The notes beneath the pieces were generated by a model, which saw only the letters and a program-made list of their open reading frames with translations, made no database searches and had not been told where the DNA came from. Shown one piece after another: positions 20,080 through 28,700 of a stretch of DNA of 64,000 nt. Position 1 is the stretch's first letter. Each line of letters starts with the position of its first letter. This DNA comes from Agrobacterium tumefaciens (GTDB lineage: Bacteria; Pseudomonadota; Alphaproteobacteria; Rhizobiales; Rhizobiaceae): the NCBI RefSeq assembly GCF_013337285.1, contig NZ_SUPW01000007.1, positions 1 to 64,000 of the forward strand. The letters run 5' to 3'. The position numbers and the translations under genes were made by a program.

Positions 20080-20105
20080 AACGGGCTGGTCGTTGAAATA
20101 GTTCC
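20080..20105 (-). promoter_or_regulatory. EcfG promoter of the PRC-barrel gene
   Basis: Minus strand GGAAC (20101-20105), 17 bases, CGTT (20080-20083); exact match, about 80 bases before the ATG at 19999. Confidence 0.75.
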
Positions 20106-20236
20106 GATTTTTTCGGTCAAACCGGTTCATTTGCCGCATGTCGCGACAACCGAAGGTAAAAATCAGGCATTGCTAACGGGGGACAGCGCGGTATTATCCT
20201 TGCCGTAACAATGCCATAACTGCCGGAGTTTTTTAT

Positions 20237-21955
20237 ATGCCTCAACCCGGCAACAGACTGAAAGACATGATCTCGGCTTTACGGCGGCGCAGCGCGAATT
20301 TCTTTCCGACCGCCTCCATCGGCACTTATCTGGTGGTGATGGCAACCGTCATCACCCTGCCGCTGATCCTTTTTGTCGGCTATCTGATGCTGCGCCTCGA
20401 AGCCGAAAAACGCGACGACCTGCAAAGGGAGACCATCGAGGATGTCCGGGTCGTCAGCCGCAACATCGACCGTCGCCTGCAGGAAATCGCCACCTCGCTC
20501 AATCTGCTGTCGCAGTTTCCCGAGCTTGAGAGTGGCAATCTTGCAGCTTTTCAGGGACGCGTCGCCGAAAGCCTGAAAAGGGAGGGCCTCTACGCCCTGC
20601 TCGCCGCCAAGGATGGCCAGCAGCGTCTCAACACCCGGGTGCCCTATGGCCAGCCTCTCGGCAAGGTGCCGGCGGAGGCCAATCTGGCGAAGGCGATAGA
20701 ATCCCGCCGTATCACCGTCTCTGATCTGTTTTTCGGCTCCACCAGCAATGAGTGGGTGTTCAACGTCACCATGCCGCTCGACCCGGAACTGAGCCTGGCC
20801 GGAGATGCCCTGATCCTGACGCAGAATGCCAGCGATCTGAGCCGGCTTATTCCCACGGAAAACCTGCCGCGCAACTGGGCGGTCGCCATCATCGACGGCA
20901 CCAACCGGGTTGTCGTTTCCAGCGCGCAGGATGAGGCGGCAGTCGGAAAACCCTTTGTCACCCCCGAAATATTGTCGGAAATGCAGGCCTTCAGTGGCAA
21001 TTTCTTCGACGGCAAGGGCAATCTCTATGCCTATGCGCAATTGCCGGGCTGGCAGTGGAAAACCGTGATGTGGGGACCGCTTGCCGCAAGCCAGGCAGCA
21101 CTGATCGACACATGGCGACAGATGATGATCGGCAGCCTCGTGCTGGTACTGATCGCCATCGGCGGCGCCTATCTGGTCGGCCGGCAATTGCGCAGCTCCA
21201 TTCGCGATCTGACCCATATGGCGGAGCGCATCGGCGAAGGCGAGATCGTTGCGCCTGTCGATACCAAGATAAAGGAAGCCAATCAGGTCGCCATCGCGCT
21301 CTCCAACGCTTCCTTTGACAGAAGCCAGTCGGAAGAGCGGCTGCAATTGCTGCTGCATGAACTGGTTCACCGCTCCAAGAATATTCTGACGCTGGTTCAG
21401 GCGATGATACGGCAATTGGGGCGGGAAAATAAAAGCATCCCGGAATTCCAGAAAGAAGTCGACCATCGCCTGCGCGGTCTCGGCATGTCGATCCGGGCAC
21501 TGGCGGAGGTTCAGTGGCAGGGGTTGCCGATCCACAAGCTGATCGAGACCCACCTCGAAGTTTTCGGCACCGTTTCGGAACGTGTCGTGCTGGCGGGAGA
21601 CGATTTCATGCTTTCTCCGGAAGCGGCGCAGAATTTCGGGCTTGTGGTGCACGAGCTGACCACCAATTCCATTAAATATGGCGCGCTTTCGGCGCCGCTC
21701 GGGAAAATCACCGTGAGTTGGAAGCCGCTCGAAAAAGACGGTCGGCAGATGCTCCATCTTCTCTGGACCGAGACGGGCGGACCACCGGCTAGAGAGCCGA
21801 GCCGCAAAGGTTTCGGCACCACGGTCATCAAAAGACATGCGGAAGGCGCATTCGGCGGACATGTGACGACGGAATACCGCGAAACCGGCTTCGAATGGTC
21901 TCTGGAAGCGCCTATCCGCTATTTTACGCCGAAGCGACCGGACCCGGCGCACTGA
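20237..21955 (+). CDS. Membrane sensor histidine kinase, HWE/HisKA_2 type
   Basis: This 572-residue kinase has a membrane helix at about 29-51, a periplasmic sensor of about 240 residues (Cache-like), a second helix at about 294-315 and a HAMP linker. The kinase core has the H-box LLHELVHRSKNILTLV, with phosphoacceptor His near residue 378, and the N-box VVHELTTNSIKYGA. It lacks classical HisKA features and ends with WTETGGPP, as in the HWE family that controls general stress signalling. No cognate response regulator is adjacent. It lies about 1.3 kb from phyK and faces it. GGAG lies 8 bases before the ATG. It may be a second input to PhyR; that is inference. Confidence 0.88.
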   Translation: MPQPGNRLKDMISALRRRSANFFPTASIGTYLVVMATVITLPLILFVGYLMLRLEAEKRDDLQRETIEDVRVVSRNIDRRLQEIATSLNLLSQFPELESGNLAAFQGRVAESLKREGLYALLAAKDGQQRLNTRVPYGQPLGKVPAEANLAKAIESRRITVSDLFFGSTSNEWVFNVTMPLDPELSLAGDALILTQNASDLSRLIPTENLPRNWAVAIIDGTNRVVVSSAQDEAAVGKPFVTPEILSEMQAFSGNFFDGKGNLYAYAQLPGWQWKTVMWGPLAASQAALIDTWRQMMIGSLVLVLIAIGGAYLVGRQLRSSIRDLTHMAERIGEGEIVAPVDTKIKEANQVAIALSNASFDRSQSEERLQLLLHELVHRSKNILTLVQAMIRQLGRENKSIPEFQKEVDHRLRGLGMSIRALAEVQWQGLPIHKLIETHLEVFGTVSERVVLAGDDFMLSPEAAQNFGLVVHELTTNSIKYGALSAPLGKITVSWKPLEKDGRQMLHLLWTETGGPPAREPSRKGFGTTVIKRHAEGAFGGHVTTEYRETGFEWSLEAPIRYFTPKRPDPAH

Positions 21956-22095
21956 AGCGCAACGGCGGTGAGAATGGCAGAAAATCTGCCCATTGCTAAA
22001 AAAATGCATTTTCCGGGAACCGAATGCGGTTGCATGCATTATTACTGCAGGCCAAGCAATTCCCCCGTCCCCGCCTGAAGCTTGGCTGACTATAA

Positions 22096-22120
22096 ACGGG
22101 TTTCGCCCCTGAAAACCCGT
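22096..22120 (+). terminator. Hairpin after the membrane kinase gene
   Basis: ACGGGTTT and AAACCCGT pair around an 9-base loop, about 140 bases past the stop codon. Only a weak T-run follows, so this is a modest terminator candidate. Confidence 0.4.
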
Positions 22121-22127
22121 CATAAAA

Positions 22128-22160
22128 ATAGCACGGCTCTCCTATGGGCCGTGCTTTTTT
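22128..22160. terminator. Bidirectional terminator between the membrane kinase and phyK
   Basis: AGCACGGCTC and GGGCCGTGCT pair around a short loop, with a T-run on the right and an A-run on the left. Confidence 0.8.
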
Positions 22161-22218
22161 ATTGCGCCTTCGCAGATTGAAACAGGCTTTCGGCCTGACC
22201 TGAGGTCCGACAACTTTC

Positions 22219-23202
22219 TCAGGAATCCGTGCTATCGCCTGAAGGGAATTTCAACCGGTAAACGATGCGCTCCGGCGTCAGCTGGTATTCGGCACTTCCT
22301 CCAAGAGCGGAAGGAACCACCTTTTCCAGCACGACGCTGCCAAAACTGCCGCGCCTTGCCTCTGCAGGCTCCTTCGACGGCATCATCGGCTCGTTCCATT
22401 CGACGATATAAAAATCACCGTCCTGGCGACATTGCAGGGATATAGGCGGGTGATAGGCAAGATTGCCGCTGTGGCTCACCGTGTTGACGACCAGCTCATG
22501 GAAGGCCAGCCCGATATAAAGCGCACCATTCGGATTAAGCAGCAGGTTTTCCCCTTCCATGTGGATGAGGTTCGGATATTCCGGCACATAGAGATCGAAT
22601 TGCTGGCGGAGAAGCTCGAATATGCGCGCGCCCCGCCAGTCCGAATCCGTGATGAGATCCTGGCTCTGGGCAAGCGCGTGCAGCCGCCCACGGAACTTGC
22701 GCAGAAAGTCATCTTTGGTGAGGCTGAAACGGGCTGTCTGGCCCGCAAGGCTCTGGATGATCGCCAGCAGGTTTTTGGAGCGATGGCTAACTTCTCGCAG
22801 CAGCGAGCGCAGAAGCTGCTCGCGCCGCCGTTCCGCCGTTACCTCCCGAATGGTGGTTTTCATCACCATCTGTTTGGCCTGGTTGACGGTGGAATGGACC
22901 TGAAACTGGAAAACGCGGTCCTTGCCCGCACTGACTTCCAGCATGCCCCGGCTACCAGCCGTGTTCATGTCCTTTTTGAGGTTCTCGAGCCGCACCGAGA
23001 GATCATTGCCGAACAGATTTTCATCGGTTGGATGGGAATCGGCCGGCAATTTCCAGACATCCGGCAGATTAGCCACGAATATGTAATCGCGCTTCCAGTC
23101 CTGCAGCATGACTGTCTCACCCGAATCGAGCAAGGCGAGAACGAGCGAATCATGAAGCTCACTCTCGTCCCTCTCCGCGTTATGCCATGCCAGCCGATGC
23201 AA
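22219..23202 (-). CDS. phyK: Cytosolic sensor histidine kinase of the general stress response (PhyK-like, HWE/HisKA_2)
   Basis: This 327-residue kinase has no membrane segment. An N-terminal PAS-like region (about 25-120) precedes the H-box LLREVSHRSKNLLAIIQ (His about 140) and an HWE-type ATPase domain with FHELVVNTVSHSG. Its position beside phyR-nepR-ecfG indicates that it phosphorylates PhyR. The start is TTG at 23202, supported by AAGGAGACG 6 bases upstream; no better ATG fits. An exact EcfG promoter about 50 bases upstream implies positive feedback. A rare TTG start may hold its level low. Confidence 0.87.
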   Translation of the reverse strand: MHRLAWHNAERDESELHDSLVLALLDSGETVMLQDWKRDYIFVANLPDVWKLPADSHPTDENLFGNDLSVRLENLKKDMNTAGSRGMLEVSAGKDRVFQFQVHSTVNQAKQMVMKTTIREVTAERRREQLLRSLLREVSHRSKNLLAIIQSLAGQTARFSLTKDDFLRKFRGRLHALAQSQDLITDSDWRGARIFELLRQQFDLYVPEYPNLIHMEGENLLLNPNGALYIGLAFHELVVNTVSHSGNLAYHPPISLQCRQDGDFYIVEWNEPMMPSKEPAEARRGSFGSVVLEKVVPSALGGSAEYQLTPERIVYRLKFPSGDSTDS

Positions 23203-23252
23203 ATTCGTCTCCTTGCAGAAAGCCGCGGGTCAACGCCACGACTGTAACCGCC

Positions 23253-23277
23253 AACGCCCGGGCACCACACTGGTTCC
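23253..23277 (-). promoter_or_regulatory. EcfG promoter of phyK
   Basis: Minus strand GGAAC (23273-23277), 16 bases, CGTT (23253-23256); exact match about 50 bases before the TTG start. Confidence 0.78.
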
Positions 23278-23303
23278 CGGCCCGTCTGCGATTTCGGCAA
23301 ATT

Positions 23304-24098
23304 TCACGCCGCGACGCGAGAGCTTTCGTTGAAAAACAGGGCCTGGCTGATAAGCGCTTTCACCATGTCCGGGTTGAAAGGTTTCGTCACAAGGAACGTC
23401 GGCTCAGGCCGCTCGCCCGTCAAAAGACGCTCGGGGAAAGCCGTGATGAAGATCACCGGGAGGGTGGTCATCTGCAGGATGTCCTTCATCGCATCGAGAC
23501 CGGAACTGCCGTCGGCAAGCTGAATATCGGCAAGGATCATTTTCGGCTGCGTGCGATGGAAAAGGTCAAGCGCCTCGGTATGCGTGCGGGCGATACCCGT
23601 GACGCGGTGACCGAGATCGGTGACCATCTGTTCGATATCCATGGCGATCAGAGGTTCGTCCTCGATGATCATGATATCGGTTGCGACCTGCCGGGCGATT
23701 TCGGAAGCCGCCTCATCGATCAGCCTGCCGACCTGGTCTTCCGACACTTTCAGAACCTCTGCGGCTTCCGAAGGCGAGAACTCTTCGACCGTCGTCAACA
23801 GGAAAGCCTGACGTGCAAGCGGCGGGACGGCGGAGAGGTTCGCAGAAGCGCGCTTTTCCCATCCCGAAAGGTTTTCATCGGCCTTAATATTGATCGTGAC
23901 GGAACTAAAGATCGATACGAACAATTGATAAAGCGAAACGCGATCGCTGCTTGTCTGCGGGAAGATGCTGATATCGGCGATCAGAGCTTCGAGTGTTGCC
24001 GCAACATAGGCATCGCCCGTGGATTGTGAGCCGCAAACGGCACGCGCGAACCTGCGCAGATATGGCAGGTGCGGTGCGATGCGTGTAGAAACTGACAT
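23304..24098 (-). CDS. phyR: Anti-anti-sigma response regulator PhyR
   Basis: PhyR is the switch of the alphaproteobacterial general stress response: when phosphorylated, its sigma-like domain binds NepR and frees EcfG. The 264-residue protein has an N-terminal ECF-sigma-like domain (about 1-135) lacking DNA-binding function. The C-terminal receiver domain (about 141-262) shows the acidic pair in MIIEDEPL, phosphoacceptor Asp near 191 in LADIQLADG, and Lys in VTKPF near 239. The ATG at 24098 follows GGGGAGAATTCC. It is divergent from nepR-ecfG and has an exact EcfG promoter. Confidence 0.95.
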   Translation of the reverse strand: MSVSTRIAPHLPYLRRFARAVCGSQSTGDAYVAATLEALIADISIFPQTSSDRVSLYQLFVSIFSSVTINIKADENLSGWEKRASANLSAVPPLARQAFLLTTVEEFSPSEAAEVLKVSEDQVGRLIDEAASEIARQVATDIMIIEDEPLIAMDIEQMVTDLGHRVTGIARTHTEALDLFHRTQPKMILADIQLADGSSGLDAMKDILQMTTLPVIFITAFPERLLTGERPEPTFLVTKPFNPDMVKALISQALFFNESSRVAA

Positions 24099-24144
24099 GG
24101 AATTCTCCCCTTTCATGCGGTCTGCAACGCAAACCCAAGATAGC

Positions 24145-24170
24145 AACGTGCGTATCGCAAAAAAAGTTCC
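24145..24170 (-). promoter_or_regulatory. EcfG promoter of phyR
   Basis: Minus strand GGAAC (24166-24170), 17 bases, CGTT (24145-24148); exact match about 45 bases before the phyR start. Confidence 0.8.
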
Positions 24171-24178
24171 CGACTGCC

Positions 24179-24203
24179 GGAACTATTTTTTTCACCGCGC
24201 ATT
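24179..24203 (+). promoter_or_regulatory. EcfG-type promoter of nepR-ecfG
   Basis: GGAAC (24179-24183), 16 bases, CATT (24200-24203). It deviates from CGTT at one base but fits the looser GGAAC-N18-TT rule known for rhizobial RpoE2. It is back to back with the phyR promoter, with only 8 bases between the two -35 boxes. Confidence 0.6.
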
Positions 24204-24236
24204 ATTTGCCACGACACAAAAGGAATACCGGACGTT

Positions 24237-24443
24237 ATGAGCATGTTTCAATCGGACCAAGATTCGCCGGACAATTCGGCCGCCCCCCAGGTTCCACATT
24301 CCGGGCGGGCGGTGATTTCCCGCAAGCTTAGGGAGCTTTACGATGCCGTTCAGGATGAAGGCATCCCTGACAAATTCCTCGATCTTCTCGAAAAACTCGA
24401 TGAAGCCGAAAGCAAAGCCAAAACAAAGGCTTCGGAGGAATGA
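24237..24443 (+). CDS. nepR: Anti-sigma factor NepR
   Basis: This 68-residue protein sequesters EcfG until phosphorylated PhyR takes it away. The conserved NepR core is clear at residues 28-58 (ISRKLRELYDAVQDEGIPDKFLDLLEKLDEA), two short helices flanked by disordered ends. Its stop overlaps the ecfG start by four bases (ATGA), keeping anti-sigma and sigma in step. An alternative start two codons in (MFQSDQ) cannot be excluded. Confidence 0.95.
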   Translation: MSMFQSDQDSPDNSAAPQVPHSGRAVISRKLRELYDAVQDEGIPDKFLDLLEKLDEAESKAKTKASEE

Positions 24444-25009
24444 TGGCGAAAGAGCCGGAGCAGACAGAATATAATTTCAAGCGGGAAATGCTGGCGGCGC
24501 TGCCGAACCTGCGCGCCTTCGCAATTTCGCTCATCCGCTCGAGGGATCGTGCTGACGACCTCGTGCAGGACACGATCATGAAGGCCTGGGCGAAACAGGA
24601 GAGTTTCCAGCCGGGCACCAACATGCGCGCATGGCTGGTGACGATCCTGCGCAACGAGTTCTATAGCCAGATACGCAAATCCGGCCGCGAAGTGCAGGAT
24701 ACGGACGGTGTCTATACCTCGCGCCTTTCAGTGCCGCCCGAACAGCATGGTTCGGTAGACCTTCAGGATTTCCGTGCAGCACTGGAGAAACTGCCGGATG
24801 ACCAGCGTGAAGCCATCCTGCTGATCGGCGCGTCAGGCTTTGCCTATGAGGAAGCCGCCGAGATTTGCGGCTGCCCGGTCGGCACGATCAAGAGCCGTGT
24901 TAGCCGCGCAAGATTGCGCCTTCAGGAGCTGCTGGGTATCGAAAACGAAAACGAATTCGGTCCGGACGCGCAGATGAGCGCTGTCACAGCCGCCGCCACG
25001 GCGCGCTGA
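24440..25009 (+). CDS. ecfG: General stress ECF sigma factor EcfG (RpoE2-like)
   Basis: This 189-residue ECF15-type sigma factor directs RNA polymerase to GGAAC/CGTT promoters. The sigma-2 region includes DRADDLVQDTIMKAW (about 32-47). Sigma-4 with the helix-turn-helix GFAYEEAAEICGCPVGTIKSRVSRA lies at about 130-160. Two ATGs stand side by side (24440 and 24443); GGAGGA is better spaced for the second, which would shorten the protein by one residue. It is the second gene of nepR-ecfG. Confidence 0.95.
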   Translation: MMAKEPEQTEYNFKREMLAALPNLRAFAISLIRSRDRADDLVQDTIMKAWAKQESFQPGTNMRAWLVTILRNEFYSQIRKSGREVQDTDGVYTSRLSVPPEQHGSVDLQDFRAALEKLPDDQREAILLIGASGFAYEEAAEICGCPVGTIKSRVSRARLRLQELLGIENENEFGPDAQMSAVTAAATAR

Positions 25010-25033
25010 AAGACCTGAATTTTGACGGCAACG

Positions 25034-25062
25034 AACGGGCAGGCCTGCGCCTGCCCGTTTTT
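25034..25062 (+). terminator. Terminator of nepR-ecfG
   Basis: AACGGGCAGG and CCTGCCCGTT pair around a 6-base loop and are followed by T residues. Confidence 0.85.
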
Positions 25063-25122
25063 CATGTCTGCCGGTAACGTGCATTCCGGACGGACGACGA
25101 GGCCGTTTTTTCCTGGAATGCC

Positions 25123-25593
25123 CTAAATGCCGGTTTCCTTGACCGACTGCATGACCACGAAGGTCGAGGTATTGGCGACCGATGGCAGGCTCGAGATTTT
25201 CTCACCCAGCACCCGTCGATATTTGCGGATGTCGCTGGTGCGCACTTTCAGGAGATAATCGAAGGCGCCGGCGATCATGTGGCATTCCTCGACTTCCTTG
25301 ATCTTGCGAACCGCCGTGTTGAATTCCTCCAATGCCTTTTCCCGCGTATCGGAAAGTTTGACTTCGGCAAAGGCGATGTGATCGACGCCGAGTTTATGTG
25401 GATTGAGCACGGCCCGGAAGCCAAGAATATACCCCTCATCCACCAGCCGCTTCAGCCGCGTCTGGCATGGCGTCTTGGAAAGACCGACCCTTTTCGACAG
25501 TTGCAGCACCGACATGCGGCCGTCCTCGCTCAAGGCTTCCAGGATCTTGAGATCGAAGTGGTCCAGATCGTCTGTTTTGTGGCTATTTGCCAT
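25123..25593 (-). CDS. putR: Lrp/AsnC family regulator of proline use, PutR-like
   Basis: This 156-residue protein has an N-terminal winged helix (LDHFDLKILEALSEDGRMSV, LSKRVGLSKTPCQTRLKRL) and a C-terminal RAM ligand-binding domain. In Agrobacterium and Rhodobacter a Lrp-type PutR, encoded divergently from putA, activates putA when proline is present. The gene order and 175-bp divergent spacer here fit that arrangement. The gene has a poor Shine-Dalgarno. Confidence 0.9.
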   Translation of the reverse strand: MANSHKTDDLDHFDLKILEALSEDGRMSVLQLSKRVGLSKTPCQTRLKRLVDEGYILGFRAVLNPHKLGVDHIAFAEVKLSDTREKALEEFNTAVRKIKEVEECHMIAGAFDYLLKVRTSDIRKYRRVLGEKISSLPSVANTSTFVVMQSVKETGI

Positions 25594-25768
25594 GTTATTT
25601 CACGCCATTTGAAGAAAATAAAAGTTCATATGGCCTGTTTTATTCCAAAAATAGGGCCATAGCAATTTCTCCAGCGATGGTATTGTCAGCAGCAGGATGA
25701 AAAGCGGCGGGCGGAGGACACGCTGCCGCCGACGGCCTTTCTTCAACAGCTTTTTCAGGATTTTCAGA

Positions 25769-28700
25769 ATGGCCGATGGTGCAAGCAACGCCGGTGTAGC
25801 AGTGAACGGTATTTTCCAGAATTTTGCGCCGCCGGTGCGTGAGCAAAGCCCGCTGCGCAAGGCGATCACCGCCGCCTATCGCCGCCCCGAGGAAGAATGC
25901 CTGGCCCCATTGATCGAGGCGGCAACGGTGACGCCGGAACAGACGAAAGCCATCCGCACCACCGCCGGCAAGCTGATCGAAGCGCTGCGCGCCAAGACCA
26001 AGGGGACCGGCGTTGAAGGGCTGGTGCAGGAATATTCGCTCTCCAGCCATGAGGGCGTGGCGCTGATGTGCCTTGCCGAGGCACTGCTGCGCATTCCCGA
26101 CACCGCCACCCGCGACGCGCTGATCCGCGACAAGATCGCGCGTGGGGACTGGAAGTCCCATATTGGCGGCGGGCGCTCGCTCTTCGTCAACGCCGCCACC
26201 TGGGGTCTCGTCATCACCGGCAAGCTGACCTCGACGGTCAATGACAGCGGCCTTTCGGCAGCGCTGACCAAGCTGATTTCGCGCGCCGGCGAACCCGTCA
26301 TCCGCCGCGGCGTCGACATGGCGATGCGCATGATGGGCGAACAATTCGTGACCGGCGAAACGATCGGCGAAGCCATCAAGCGCTCCAGGCCGCTGGAGGA
26401 AAAGGGCTTCCAGTATTCCTACGACATGCTGGGCGAAGCCGCGACCACCGCCAGGGATGCCGAGCGTTATTACAAGGATTACGAAAACGCCATCCACGCC
26501 ATCGGCAAGGCCTCTGCCGGCCGCGGCATCTATGGTGGTCCGGGCATCTCCATCAAGCTTTCGGCGCTGCATCCGCGTTACGCCCGCGCGCAGGCCGAGC
26601 GGGTGATGGCCGAGCTTCTGCCGCGCGTCAAATCGCTGATGCTGCTCAGCAAGAAATACGACATCGGCCTCAATATCGACGCCGAGGAAGCAGACCGGCT
26701 GGAACTTTCGCTTGACCTTCTCGAAGAACTGGCGCTCGACAAGGACCTTGCCGGCTGGAACGGCCTCGGCTTCGTGGTGCAGGCCTATGGCCGCCGCTGC
26801 CCCTTCGTGCTGGATTATATCATCGATCTCGCCCGCCGTTCCGGCCGCCGCATCATGGTGCGCCTCGTCAAGGGCGCCTATTGGGATGCGGAGATCAAAC
26901 GCGCGCAGGTGGACGGGCTGGAGGACTTCCCGGTCTTCACCCGCAAGGTGCACACCGATGTCTCTTACATTGCCTGCGCCCGCAAGCTGCTCGACGCGCG
27001 CGACGTGATCTTCCCGCAGTTTGCGACCCACAATGCGCAGTCCATGGCGACGATCTATCATCTGGCTGGCCCCGAATTCAAACTTGGCGATTATGAATTC
27101 CAGTGCCTGCATGGCATGGGCGAACCGCTTTACAGCGAGGTCGTCGGCAAGAAGAAGCTCGACCGCCCCTGCCGCTTCTATGCCCCGGTCGGCACGCATG
27201 AGACGCTGCTTGCCTATCTGGTTCGCCGTCTTCTCGAAAACGGCGCGAACTCCTCTTTCGTCAACCGCATCGCCGATCCCGCCGTTCCGGTCGATTCCCT
27301 GCTGGACGACCCGGTCACAGTGGTCAAGGCTTATGCCGTTCCCGGCGCACGGCACGACCGTATCGCCGCGCCCGCAGGTCTCTTCGGCCCGGAACGCAAA
27401 AATTCCGCCGGCCTCGATCTTTCCAGTGAAACAACGCTCTCCGCACTCGACAGCACCTTGAAGGCAGCTGCGGCAACCGAGTGGAAAGCCGCAGCACCGC
27501 AGGTGAGCGGCCAGACACGGCCGGTGCTCAACCCCGGCGACCACACGGATGTTGTCGGCCATGTGACCGAACCGACCGAAGCCGATGCCGAAGCGGCGAT
27601 GCAGCGGGCGGCAGCCTCCACCTGGCCCTCCACCCCTGTTGAAGAGCGCGCCGCCTGCCTGGAGCGCGCCGCCGACGCAATGCAGGCCGAGATGCCCAAG
27701 TTGCTCGGCCTCATCATGCGCGAGGCGGGAAAATCCATGCCCAACGCCATTGCCGAAGTGCGCGAGGCGATCGACTTCCTGCGTTATTACGCGGCGGAAG
27801 CCCGCAAGAATTTCAAGGCCGGCGAGACACCGCTTGGCCCCGTCGTCTGCATCAGCCCGTGGAACTTCCCGCTCGCCATCTTCATCGGTCAGGTGGCGGC
27901 TGCACTGGTTGCCGGCAATCCGGTTCTGGCGAAACCCGCCGAAGAAACGCCTTTGATCGCCGCCCAGGGCGTTCGCCTGCTGCATGAAGCCGGCGTTCCG
28001 CAGGACGCCGTGCAGCTTATGCCGGGCGACGGCAAGACGGGCGCGGCACTTGTCGGCTCACCGCTGACGGCGGGGGTGATGTTCACCGGTTCGACAGAAG
28101 TGGCGCGGCTCATTCAGGGCCAGCTTGCCGGCCGGGTTCTGACTAACGGCCAGCCGGTTCCGCTGATTGCCGAAACCGGCGGCCAGAACGCCATGATTGT
28201 CGATTCCTCGGCGCTCGCCGAACAGGTGGTCGCCGATGTCATCGCATCGGCCTTCGACAGCGCCGGCCAGCGCTGCTCGGCGCTGCGCATTCTCTGCCTG
28301 CAGGAAGATGTGGCGGACCGCACGCTCACCATGCTCAAAGGCGCGCTGCATGAATTGCGGATCGGCCGCACCGACCGGCTTTCCGTCGATGTCGGCCCCG
28401 TCATCACCGCTGAGGCCAAGGGCATTATTGAAAAGCATGTTGACGACATGCGCGCGCTCGGCCACCGCATCGAACAGATCACGCTTGCGGGTGAAACCGG
28501 CAAGGGCACTTTCGTGCCGCCGACCATCATCGAGATGAAATCGCTTGCCGATCTGAAGCGGGAGGTTTTTGGCCCGGTGCTGCATGTCATCCGCTTCAAG
28601 CGCGACAATCTCGACCGGCTGATCGATGAGATCAACGCCACCGGTTACGGCCTGACCTTCGGCCTGCATACGCGCCTCGATGACACGATCCAGCATGTGC

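Noticed and set aside
25640-27985. 781-codon open frame antisense to putA
   Set aside because: It lies wholly opposite a well-supported PutA and has low-complexity, His/Arg/Gly-rich composition typical of shadow frames in GC-rich genes. Similar shadows at 20279-22123, 14372-15817, 45140-46753 and 49682-51313 were discarded for the same reason.
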